In this document: one piece after another, positions 9,426 through 17,133 of the stretch | How the letters are laid out: each line of letters begins with the position of its first letter | Position numbering within the stretch: the first letter of the stretch is position 1 | Assembly (NCBI GenBank): GCA_913060515.1 | Contig: CAJXRZ010000018.1 | Span: 24,667-88,666, forward strand | Length of the DNA: 64,000 nt | DNA from: an uncultured Pseudomonadota bacterium | GTDB lineage: Bacteria; Myxococcota_A; UBA796; CAJQPC01 | Reading direction: 5' to 3' | The notes under the pieces: model-generated | The model's database searches: none | What the model saw: only the letters and a program-made list of their open reading frames with translations | Told to the model about the DNA's origin: nothing | Position numbers and translations under genes: made by a program

Positions 9426-11612
9426 GTGCAGGATCCCCTCTCCCCATGCCCCGAGTGCAGCTACGGCGTAGAATCGTCGGTGAAGAGCTGTCCAAATTGT
9501 GGGGTAAACCTGGAGAAAGTCCAGTCTTCTTTCTTGGATTTGTTCTGGAAGAAGGAGACACCGGCCCGCAGCACGGAGACCCTGCAGAGTCTGGAGGTCC
9601 ACCTCAAAGAAGAGGTTGATCGCCTGCAGGAGACCCTCTCTCGCCTAGAACAGACCCGAGGTCCGCTGGCTCAGAGGCGGAATTCTGCTGCCAACCAAGG
9701 CCGCAGCACCCGGGCCTTGGACGAGGGGCTCTCCTCTCTGGATCAGGCCGCGCGCGAGGCCGATCTGCTGCTGCGTCGCCACAAAGGGTTGTTGGCCGGC
9801 ATCGATCTGGACCGCCGCCACAACAAGCTGCTCTTGGAGCTGCACAACCCCAGCGAGGAGGCCGATGCACAGCCGGCTCCGGTGATCTGGGATGGCAACC
9901 TGCCCCTCCGTGCCCTGGCCGCCCTGCCCAACTCTCAGGACTGGGTGGGCCTGAGCGCCGATGGACGCCAGCTGCTCTGGCTCAAGGATGGCAGCAGCGA
10001 GAAGATTCCTGTGCCGGGCATGGGGGCTCGCCTGCTCAAGGTCTCCGGGCCTTGGATCGCCGTGGGCGGGGACGGCGCCGTGCAGCTCTACCACCGGCCC
10101 TCTTCCGCCTGGATGCAGCCCGCCTCTCTGTCCCGAGGCACCTTGATCGCCATGGACTTGGCCGAGGACACCCTGCTGGTGGGCATGGACTCCGGCAAGC
10201 TGCAGCGCTTCATGCTGCAGGTGCAGTTTGGTGGGCAGAGCGGCGGCTCGCAGCGCCTCAAAGACGAGGTCGTGGCCCATCCATTTGGCTTGGCCGACGT
10301 CGCCCTCTTGGCTGGCGGAAAGCGCGCCATGAGCTGTGGGGGCGGCTGGATCACCTCTTGGTTCCTCACCGACTCGGGCTTTCAGGAGTTCCACAAGGGC
10401 AGCCTGGAGGGCGCCGCGTCTCTCTGTGTGGATGAGGAAGGCGGTCGGCTCCTGGTGCTTCGCTCCGGACGCATCGCCGAGTGGGACCTGGGACTGACCC
10501 GGCTGGCTGGCGAAGTCGAGGTCCCCCCGGACACCCAACGGGTGATGTGGGCGCCCGATGGTGTGCGCGCCTTGCTGCTGCGCCCTGGAGGGGTCGAGGT
10601 GGCGTCCCTGCGCACCCGCAAGCGCCTTCCCCTCAAGCTGAACATCGCTGGCGCGCTCCAAGCCATCGCCTTCCGGGGCATGGACTGCGTGGTCTGTTCC
10701 GGCAACGCCGTCTTTGACTCCGTGCAGGTCGCCAAGCTCTCCTTGGAGGACGGCGGACCTACTGGCGTGAGCCTGGGGGAGATCGTGCGGCTGCAGGAGC
10801 TGGTGCAGGAGGTGCTGCCCCACGTGCCCAGGAACGTCGCCGAGCGGGCCATGGCCGATCAGGTGCTGGTGGAGCAAGGACGGGAGTTCATCGGCGATGC
10901 TGGCCGCTTGGCCATCTCCCGCATCGTACAGCGCGCTGCGGGCGCGGAGCTTCAGCCTGCTGCCCAGCGAATGGGGGCCTTTGAGCTTCTCTTTGAGGAG
11001 CTGGAGGATCTGATCGCTGGCTTGCAGCCCGCGGCCGAGATGGCCGGCTCATTGGGCCCCAGCCTGCGCCGCTTGGTGCGCTTGCCCACCGCCGTGCTCT
11101 TGGGTCAGGTGGACCAGGTCCTGGGCGAACTGGAGCGGGTCTTGGGCGTGGAGAGCACCGAGAAGGAGCTGGACCTGGCCCTCTCCGAGCTTCAGGGTCT
11201 GGAGCGGTGGTTGATGGAGATCGAGCGTCTCAGCAACGGGCTGACGGGCGTGTTCTGGGGCACCCCAGATCGGGCACTGCTCGTAGACGCCGTGCGCCGC
11301 CTCGAGGCCGAGCTGCCCGAGGTCGCCGACGCGCTGCATGCGAGGCTGGCGGCGGTGGTGGTGGGCCGCGTGGACAGCCTCAGCGGGGAGCTGGCCTTGG
11401 AGAAGCTGCGGGACCAGCGTAGGAAGGTGCAAGGCATCGGCGGCCTGGGAGCAGCGGGTGCTGTAGACGAGCTGGAGGAGCGCGTTGACGGCGGGCCCCT
11501 GGGTCAGGAGCACGCCGCCCAAGAGCGCGCCGGGCACCTGGAGCGCCTCGGAGAGGCGCGCCGGGAGCTGGGAGCGGAGACCGAGGCCTTCCTGGAAGTC
11601 CAGGGGACCTAA
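9426..11612 (+). CDS. Zinc-ribbon, coiled-coil and WD-like propeller protein
   Basis: 728 residues from a GTG with only a weak ribosome site. The N-terminus is a zinc ribbon: C8xxC11 and C22xxC25. Residues about 35-110 are charged heptads fit for a coiled coil. Residues about 130-430 have repeated WD-like strands (LIAMDLAEDTLLVGMDSGKL, VMWAPDGVRALLLRPGG) that suggest a beta-propeller. The last 280 residues are helical and rich in Glu and Leu. There is no signal peptide, so it is probably cytoplasmic. The combination suggests a scaffold for protein contacts. I know of no named family with this order. Its stop overlaps that of the convergent stress-protein gene. Confidence 0.72.
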   Translation: MQDPLSPCPECSYGVESSVKSCPNCGVNLEKVQSSFLDLFWKKETPARSTETLQSLEVHLKEEVDRLQETLSRLEQTRGPLAQRRNSAANQGRSTRALDEGLSSLDQAAREADLLLRRHKGLLAGIDLDRRHNKLLLELHNPSEEADAQPAPVIWDGNLPLRALAALPNSQDWVGLSADGRQLLWLKDGSSEKIPVPGMGARLLKVSGPWIAVGGDGAVQLYHRPSSAWMQPASLSRGTLIAMDLAEDTLLVGMDSGKLQRFMLQVQFGGQSGGSQRLKDEVVAHPFGLADVALLAGGKRAMSCGGGWITSWFLTDSGFQEFHKGSLEGAASLCVDEEGGRLLVLRSGRIAEWDLGLTRLAGEVEVPPDTQRVMWAPDGVRALLLRPGGVEVASLRTRKRLPLKLNIAGALQAIAFRGMDCVVCSGNAVFDSVQVAKLSLEDGGPTGVSLGEIVRLQELVQEVLPHVPRNVAERAMADQVLVEQGREFIGDAGRLAISRIVQRAAGAELQPAAQRMGAFELLFEELEDLIAGLQPAAEMAGSLGPSLRRLVRLPTAVLLGQVDQVLGELERVLGVESTEKELDLALSELQGLERWLMEIERLSNGLTGVFWGTPDRALLVDAVRRLEAELPEVADALHARLAAVVVGRVDSLSGELALEKLRDQRRKVQGIGGLGAAGAVDELEERVDGGPLGQEHAAQERAGHLERLGEARRELGAETEAFLEVQGT

Positions 11613-12049
11613 GGGCTGTCCTCTGGGACGCGCATCACGAGGGTGGGGACCGCGGCGATGCGCACCACCTTCTCGGCCACGCTGCCCATGAAGAACTTTG
11701 AGAGACCCGTGCGGCCATGGGTGTGAAGCAGCAGGAGCTCGTGGCCCTCGGCCCGCTTGGCGATGGCCTCTCCGACCTTTGGCGCGGTGGCCACCTCGGA
11801 GTTTCCTCGGTGTGCCTCCGGGATCTTCATCTGCAGCTTCTCTAGGTCGATGCGCATGTGGTCCAGGATCTCCTGGACCTCGCGTTGCAGCTTGGCGACG
11901 TGGCTTCCGACGTAGCGGGTCTCCACGAACTCAGGGGTGACGAAGAGCAGATCCAGCTTGGCATCCATCTTGGTCGCCCAGCCCACGGCGTCCTGCAGGC
12001 GGCGGTCAAGGTCAGGCTCGCGAATGTCAACGGCGAAGAGAATGCGCAT
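11609..12049 (-). CDS. Universal stress protein (UspA family)
   Basis: 146 residues, the normal length for a single Usp domain. The start is backed by AAAGGAG. The N-terminus (ILFAVDIREPD) is the usual first strand. The C-terminus has the nucleotide-binding pattern HGRTGLSKFFMGSVAEKVV followed by VPTLVMR, as in ATP-binding Usp proteins. A cytoplasmic stress or metabolic role is known for the family, without a single reaction. The TAG stop overlaps the TAA stop of the convergent zinc-ribbon gene at 11609-11612. Confidence 0.9.
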   Translation of the reverse strand: MRILFAVDIREPDLDRRLQDAVGWATKMDAKLDLLFVTPEFVETRYVGSHVAKLQREVQEILDHMRIDLEKLQMKIPEAHRGNSEVATAPKVGEAIAKRAEGHELLLLHTHGRTGLSKFFMGSVAEKVVRIAAVPTLVMRVPEDSP

Positions 12050-12265
12050 GACGAACTCCTTTGGTGTGGGTTGGTGCTAGCAGCTGAGCCTCACCAGCAC
12101 TTTGGGAGGGGCTAGGTGGCCTAACTGTCTGTAGTTTAACGTCTTGCAGTGAAGGAATCTCTACTGGAAGCGAGAGCTCGTGCCTGAAGCTGAGCTAGCG
12201 CACGAAATATCAAAACCAGCCCCCTTCGCCTCCCTACCTTCAGATCACACAAAGAAGGGAGTCAC

Positions 12266-13201
12266 ATGCTCACCGACCACTGGTACGCCGTCACGACCTC
12301 CTCCGAGCTGGGCGCCAAACCCGTGGGTCTACGCCGGCTCGCGCGCGACCTTGTCCTCTGGCGGACCCCCGATGGCCAAGCCTGTTGTGCGGTGGATGCC
12401 TGTCCCCACCGGGGCGCCGCTCTGAGTCGAGGCCGCTTGCACAAAGGCTGCTTGGAGTGTCCCTACCATGGGCTTCGTTTTGAAGGGCAAGGGGCCTGTG
12501 TCGCCGTTCCAGCCCACCCAGATGCGGCCATTCCGCCGGCCCTTCACCTGAGCACCCTGCCCGTACGGGAGGCCCACGGCCTGGTCTGGGTCTTCAACGG
12601 CCAGGACCCCAAAGTGGACATCCCCTGGGACGCAGCCTTTGAGACCGCGCTCAAGGCAGAGGGCGGGGTGTTCGTGGATCTGAGCGATCACTTCGATGTC
12701 TCCTACCTGCGCGTGATGGAGAACCTGACGGACTACCACCACGTGGCCCACGTTCACCGCAGGACGGCCCCGGTGCCCGCCCAGGTCACCGCCTTCTCGG
12801 CCCGGCGGGATGGGCTCAACGTGTACGTGCAGGGCACTCTGGGCAAGCCTGGGGAGCGCGGTCACATGAAGGCCAGCACCCACATCGTGGCGCCCTGTTT
12901 GGCCCAGCTGGACTTTGGTGGGCTGGCCCGCTTTGCCGTGTGTGCCACGCCCATCGACGCCGACAATGTGTGGCTCTTTGCCCGCTACAGCCAGACCGCC
13001 CTGCGCTTCCCTGGCCTGGAGGGTCTGCTCACACGCCTGCTGGGCGCCTTTGACTACCGCCTGCTTCAGCGCCGGGAAGACGCCCCGATCTGGCGCTCCC
13101 AGCGCTTGCCAGACCCCGCTGACATCGGCCGCTACACCTTGCTGCCGGCCGATGAAGGCATCCGCCTGTACTTTGAGATCCACCAGGAGCTCTCTCAGTG
13201 A
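12266..13201 (+). CDS. Rieske non-haem iron oxygenase, large-subunit type
   Basis: 311 residues with GAAGGGAG before the ATG. The Rieske [2Fe-2S] ligands are C46xH48 and C65xxH68. The catalytic domain has the iron site D156xxH159xxxxH164 within ENLTDYHHVAHVH. The segment RREDAPIWRSQR near the end is common in VanA- and phenylpropanoid-type oxygenases. It should use O2 and electrons from a reductase to hydroxylate or demethylate a substrate that cannot be identified. No reductase or ferredoxin gene lies in the window. The gene overlaps an AraC-type regulator by GTGA, which may respond to the substrate. Confidence 0.9.
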   Translation: MLTDHWYAVTTSSELGAKPVGLRRLARDLVLWRTPDGQACCAVDACPHRGAALSRGRLHKGCLECPYHGLRFEGQGACVAVPAHPDAAIPPALHLSTLPVREAHGLVWVFNGQDPKVDIPWDAAFETALKAEGGVFVDLSDHFDVSYLRVMENLTDYHHVAHVHRRTAPVPAQVTAFSARRDGLNVYVQGTLGKPGERGHMKASTHIVAPCLAQLDFGGLARFAVCATPIDADNVWLFARYSQTALRFPGLEGLLTRLLGAFDYRLLQRREDAPIWRSQRLPDPADIGRYTLLPADEGIRLYFEIHQELSQ

Positions 13202-14043
13202 CCGTCTCGGCACGCATCCATCGGGTTCACCGGGCCGTGCTCTTCATTGAGCCGCGCCTGTTCACCCCGCTGCGTGCCCAAGATGTGGCCAACGCAGTGG
13301 GCGGGGCCCTCTCCGAGCTGCAGCGCCAAGTCACCCAGGTCTACGGGATCTCGGTGGCCGCCTACATTCGCGCCCGTCGCCTGAGCGAGGCGGCCTGCAT
13401 GCTGCGGGAGGGGGCCCAGGATGTGCTCGGCATCGCGCTCTTGTGCCAGTACACCAGCCAGGCCGCCTTTAGTCGTGCCTTCAAGGCCCACTTTGGCGTA
13501 CCCCCTGGCGCCTACCGAAGGGGGCTGGGCGCTGCCCACGCCGAGGTCAGCGCGGCGTCGGTTCAAGAGCTGGTGCACCGGGAGGCCTTGCCGCGCAGCC
13601 CCACCTTCCGTTGGCTGCACCAGGACCGCCCCTTGATGGGTTTGCGGACCCGTGTGGACCCCAGGGAACTGGCCGACTTTCAGGCAGCCCAGACGGCCTT
13701 GGTGCAAGCGGTTGGAGAGCGGCATGAGGCGGTGGGCATGGTGACCTCGCCGGGGGAGAGCCAGCACTTGGACTTGTTCTTGGGGGTGGATGATCCAAGC
13801 ACGGGGGACCCCGGTCCGCTGCACCGAGATCACTTGAAAGCCGGCCTCTATGCTGTCTTTTACCACCGAGGTCCCCCGGAGATGGTCCGTCACTCCATCG
13901 CGCGCTTCGTGCAAGCCTGGACCCCGGGCCCCGGCATGTTGTTGGGACAGCGCAACGCCGCCGAGATCTTTGCCTTGGACCAGCGCGAGAGCCCCGCCTT
14001 GGAGCTGGCCCTCTGGGTCGCGGTGGACGCCGAAGCGGGCTAG
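13198..14043 (+). CDS. AraC-family regulator with GyrI-like effector domain
   Basis: 281 residues from a GTG that overlaps the Rieske gene stop; AGGAG lies about 10 bases upstream. Residues about 10-110 form an AraC-type double helix-turn-helix (second HTH: CQYTSQAAFSRAFKAHFGVPPGAYR). Residues about 130-281 look like a GyrI/SOUL effector-binding fold, as in the Rob/BmrR group (LKAGLYAVFYHRGPPEMV). Tight coupling suggests it controls the oxygenase in response to a small molecule. I see no clear operator upstream of 12266. Confidence 0.85.
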   Translation: MTVSARIHRVHRAVLFIEPRLFTPLRAQDVANAVGGALSELQRQVTQVYGISVAAYIRARRLSEAACMLREGAQDVLGIALLCQYTSQAAFSRAFKAHFGVPPGAYRRGLGAAHAEVSAASVQELVHREALPRSPTFRWLHQDRPLMGLRTRVDPRELADFQAAQTALVQAVGERHEAVGMVTSPGESQHLDLFLGVDDPSTGDPGPLHRDHLKAGLYAVFYHRGPPEMVRHSIARFVQAWTPGPGMLLGQRNAAEIFALDQRESPALELALWVAVDAEAG

Positions 14044-14067
14044 TCTGCAGGACTCTTGGAGCTGCCC

Positions 14068-14661
14068 ATGACCCTTGCGATGCTGAGCCTGCTGACCCTG
14101 TCTGGCTGTGCCCAGGAGCCCTTTATGGTGGAGGTGGTCAACAGCAGCGGAGCCCCCCTGACCCTGGAGTGGGAGACCCCGGACTCGGATGATGCGGGCC
14201 AGCTCATCTGGGACGGCGTGGTCATCCCTGAGGAGGGCGGCACCTTCGAGTACACCGGAGCTCCGGAGCGGCGGCGGAGCTGGGATGTGCAGGTCACCGC
14301 CTTGGGGTCTTGGGCGACGGGCACGCGCACCTTGCCCGACCAAGAGCGAGATCAGATCGGGGTCTTGGAGTGGAGCCAGGACGACATCACCAACTTCGAG
14401 CTCCTGGTGACCTCGGGTGTGGCGGTGACGGGCTTCTACATCAAACCCAACGACGAGGGCGCCATCGCGCCCGATGAAGAGCCCGGGCAGAACTATGGCC
14501 CGCTGGCCGCTGGGGAGCCCTCCTCCATCTCCAGAACCCCCATCGACGCAGGCTTTGCCTGGGTTGCGCGCAGTGAAGAGGGGCAGGCCCAGGGCGTCAT
14601 CTTGGGCTCCGAACACTGGAAGGGCATGACGATTAATCTGGATTTAGAAGGTGCTCGCTGA
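14068..14661 (+). CDS. Predicted lipoprotein of unknown function
   Basis: 197 residues. I use the ATG at 14068 because TTGGAG sits just upstream; an in-frame TTG at 14056 would add four residues. The signal ends in the lipobox LSGC (Cys14). The mature protein is beta-rich (MVEVVNSSGAPLTLEW, GGTFEYTGAP, DVQVTALGSW) and resembles a single Ig-like domain. It has no catalytic motif. It lies 24 bp after the AraC gene on the same strand. Confidence 0.65.
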   Translation: MTLAMLSLLTLSGCAQEPFMVEVVNSSGAPLTLEWETPDSDDAGQLIWDGVVIPEEGGTFEYTGAPERRRSWDVQVTALGSWATGTRTLPDQERDQIGVLEWSQDDITNFELLVTSGVAVTGFYIKPNDEGAIAPDEEPGQNYGPLAAGEPSSISRTPIDAGFAWVARSEEGQAQGVILGSEHWKGMTINLDLEGAR

Positions 14662-14714
14662 CGCCATCTTGACGCTCTGCTACGCTGGCGGCTGACCAGC
14701 GATTGGAGCCCCAG

Positions 14715-15248
14715 ATGCGAAACCTGACCCTTGCTTTGAGCTTTTGTGCCCTCCTCGTGGCCTGTGAGAAGGACACGGAGGAGGACAGCAACACCGAGGA
14801 CACCAACGTCGAGGCGGACGCGGACACCGACGCCGACTCGGACTCGGACACCGACTCGGATGCGGACTCGGACGCCGACAGCGATGCGGACTCAGACGCC
14901 GACAGCGACGCCGACTCGGACGCGGACAGCGACGCCGACGCCGATCCAGACTTGGTCTGGGACGATGTGCAGCCCATCTTCCAGTCCAAGTGCATCAACT
15001 GCCATGTGGGCGGCACCAGCGGCGGCCTGACCATCACCGGCAAGTCCAGCATCGTGAACGCGCCCAGCTCCCTCTCTGGCTACGACTACATCGAGCCCGG
15101 GGATCTGGACAAGAGCTACCTGTGGCGCAAGCTGCAGAACACCCACAAGGATGTGGGCGGCAAGGGGGTGCAGATGCCCAAGTCCGGCAGCGTCTCCTCC
15201 GCCGAGCTCTCGGATCTGGAAGACTGGATCGTCGCCGGCGCTCAGTAG
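14715..15248 (+). CDS. Lipoprotein with long acidic spacer and c-type haem motif
   Basis: 177 residues with TTGGAG before the ATG at 14715. The signal [17 protein letters not shown] has Cys17 as lipid site. A spacer of about 45 residues made of Asp alternating with Ser, Ala or Thr follows. The C-terminal domain has C93xxC96H97 and a pattern like Planctomycete-type cytochromes ([14 protein letters not shown], then [21 protein letters not shown]). It probably carries one covalent haem c held away from the membrane, with Met of MPKSG as likely second axial ligand (inference). Possible roles are electron transfer or a sensor domain. Confidence 0.8.
   Translation: MRNLTLALSFCALLVACEKDTEEDSNTEDTNVEADADTDADSDSDTDSDADSDADSDADSDADSDADSDADSDADADPDLVWDDVQPIFQSKCINCHVGGTSGGLTITGKSSIVNAPSSLSGYDYIEPGDLDKSYLWRKLQNTHKDVGGKGVQMPKSGSVSSAELSDLEDWIVAGAQ
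14815..14947 (+). repeat. Low-complexity Asp-Ser/Ala-Asp coding repeat
   Basis: About 22 units of 6 bp (GAC plus a Ser, Ala or Thr codon), with longer blocks repeated inside. It encodes the acidic spacer of the haem lipoprotein. Such runs are prone to length change by slippage. Confidence 0.85.
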
Positions 15249-16135
15249 CCGATCGGCTCCAGGAAGGGACCCACCGCTGCCTGAAAGGCCGCGCGGTCCA
15301 CCTCGGCGAGCTGCTGGTGCCCCAGGCCGGGTGTTACCACCAGCTCCCCGTACTGGCCCAAGGCCTGGGCCTCCTCCAGGGTCACTCTGGGGTCGTCCTG
15401 GCCGTGCAACACCAGCACCGGGGCGTTGACCTTGGAGATGTAGTCCTGGGGGTTGTGGTCCGCGGCCTGAAAACCCATCTGCCGGCTGCCCCAGAAGAGC
15501 AGCAGCTCGGTGCCTGGCCAGGGGGGCAGACCCATGTTGTTGAAGCGCTGGCGCACGGTGGTGTCAAAGCGCCCAAAGCAGCCCTCGGCGATGACCGCGT
15601 CGACCTCTAGGCCCAGGGGCCCGGTGGCCCGAAGGATGGCTGCGGCCCCCATGGAGAAGCCGTAGAGGATGACCGGGCCTTGGGTGCCCTCGACCACCTC
15701 CACCACATCTTGGGCTTCCCGCCAACCCACCGATGTGGTGTTTCCGGGGCTGTCTCCGTGACCGCGAAAGTCCACGCTGATCAAGTCCCAGCCGCCCTTG
15801 TCCATCGCAGCGGCCGTGGGGCTGACCTGGGCCCGGTTGGCCGCGTAGCCGTGGAAGAAGAAGATGGTGCCGACCGTCTCTCGCTCACCGGATGTGTGGC
15901 TGACGGCCAAGCCCTCCTCTCTGGGCCAATCCGTGCCCGCTGGCTTGGGGATTCGGGCGCCGGTGAACAGGAGCTTGGCCTTGTCAAGCCCAGTGAGATC
16001 CTCGGGATTCGGGGTGCGCGTCCCCGCCTCCACAAAGTGGGTCAGGGCGTAGGCGTGGTTCCAAGCCAGCACGTTGACCGCGCCAAAGCTGGCCAGCAGA
16101 GCGACTGCGATTCCCCCGGCCCAGCGCTTTCTCAC
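15242..16135 (-). CDS. Membrane-anchored alpha/beta hydrolase
   Basis: 297 residues from a GTG at 16135 with GGAGAG upstream; GTGA overlaps the stop of the preceding hydrolase. The N-terminus has one membrane segment (about residues 5-25). The alpha/beta-hydrolase core shows [10 protein letters not shown] (oxyanion region), GFSMGAA with the nucleophile Ser, an Asp in LHGQDDP and a His in GLGHQQL. It resembles the Bem46/acyl-peptidase-like group. Substrate unknown; esterase or thioesterase is possible. Its stop overlaps that of the haem lipoprotein by 7 bp. Confidence 0.82.
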   Translation of the reverse strand: MRKRWAGGIAVALLASFGAVNVLAWNHAYALTHFVEAGTRTPNPEDLTGLDKAKLLFTGARIPKPAGTDWPREEGLAVSHTSGERETVGTIFFFHGYAANRAQVSPTAAAMDKGGWDLISVDFRGHGDSPGNTTSVGWREAQDVVEVVEGTQGPVILYGFSMGAAAILRATGPLGLEVDAVIAEGCFGRFDTTVRQRFNNMGLPPWPGTELLLFWGSRQMGFQAADHNPQDYISKVNAPVLVLHGQDDPRVTLEEAQALGQYGELVVTPGLGHQQLAEVDRAAFQAAVGPFLEPIGY

Positions 16136-17133
16136 AGGCTCTCCAGGTTGGCTTGGATCTGCTCGGCAGCTTGCTGCCAGGCCACATCCAGCGGCAAGTA
16201 GTGCCCGCTCTCCAGCTCCACCAAAGGCGCCTGAATGCTCCGGGCCAAGCTGTGTTGCCGGCGGGGCACCACCACGTTGTCGTAGCGGGCAGTCAGGAAA
16301 AACACCGGCATCTCCAGGCTCTCGTAGGCTTGCTCTAGTTGCCCTTGCCATTGAGGAGAGACGCCGTCTTGGGCGATGAGCAAGGGGCTCTCGAGGGAGT
16401 ACGGCTGGCCGGCGTGATCTACCCAGATTTTCTGCATTTGCTCCTGGTCGATGAACATGCCGGCGAAGGGCTGCTGGGGAGGGCCGAGGGGGTCCGGCGG
16501 GTCCTGAGTCAGGATGCGCGGCATGATGCGGGGGACCACTGCGCTCTGGATGCGCGAGTAGTCCAAGGGCACAACGGGGGCCAGCAGCTGCATGGAGGCC
16601 ACCCCTTGAGGCTCCTGATGGGCCGCCAGGACCGCCGTCGCCGCGCCGTAGCTGTGGGCGATGACGTGGGTGGGCAGGGGGCTGCGGGCCTGTACCGCGC
16701 TCAAGCTGCTGAGCTGGTCCTGCACGTAGTCCCAGGAGTCTGCGTCCTCCGGCTGACCGGTGCTGTCAAAGTGCCCCCGCCAGGAGAGGGCGTAGAGGTT
16801 GTACTCGGGCCCAAAGAAGGCGAAGAGACGCGCCCAGGCCCATGCCCCGCTGCTGGCGCCGTGCACGAAGTAGAGGTTCGCGGTGGCGCTGGGGCTCTCG
16901 CGGTAGTGCACGACCAGGTCAACGCCTGGCGCACTCTGGACCTGGAAGCTTGGGTAGGCGCTCATAGGCTGCACCGGGTGCCCGGCCACGCTGTCTTGGG
17001 CGGCCAATGCGATGCGCTCTGGCGGTGGCTCCTCCAGGCCCTTTTGTAGACCTGCTAGGTCCGCGCTCACCCACACCAGAGCCCCAAGAGCCAGGAGTGC
17101 ACCGGCCCCCATCAGGGTGGTCTTTGGATTCAC
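16132..17133 (-). CDS. Membrane-anchored alpha/beta hydrolase (lysophospholipase-like)
   Basis: 333 residues from the GTG at 17133, which overlaps the stop of the FG-GAP gene as GTGA; the ribosome site is weak (GCAGG). One membrane segment lies at about residues 5-25. The core has FVHGASSGAWAWA, AHSYGAA with the likely nucleophile Ser, an Asp in TARYDNVV and a His in ESGHYLPLD, the order expected for the fold. It forms a pair with the downstream hydrolase, perhaps by an old duplication, although the two have diverged strongly. Confidence 0.8.
   Translation of the reverse strand: MNPKTTLMGAGALLALGALVWVSADLAGLQKGLEEPPPERIALAAQDSVAGHPVQPMSAYPSFQVQSAPGVDLVVHYRESPSATANLYFVHGASSGAWAWARLFAFFGPEYNLYALSWRGHFDSTGQPEDADSWDYVQDQLSSLSAVQARSPLPTHVIAHSYGAATAVLAAHQEPQGVASMQLLAPVVPLDYSRIQSAVVPRIMPRILTQDPPDPLGPPQQPFAGMFIDQEQMQKIWVDHAGQPYSLESPLLIAQDGVSPQWQGQLEQAYESLEMPVFFLTARYDNVVVPRRQHSLARSIQAPLVELESGHYLPLDVAWQQAAEQIQANLESL

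Noticed and set aside
12050..12265. Gap checked for a tRNA or small RNA
   Set aside because: No cloverleaf, no T-loop motif GGTTCRA and no strong hairpin with a T run.
14683..14701. Hairpin CGCTGG/CCAGCG before the haem lipoprotein gene
   Set aside because: Only six base pairs and no T run, so a terminator call is not supported.
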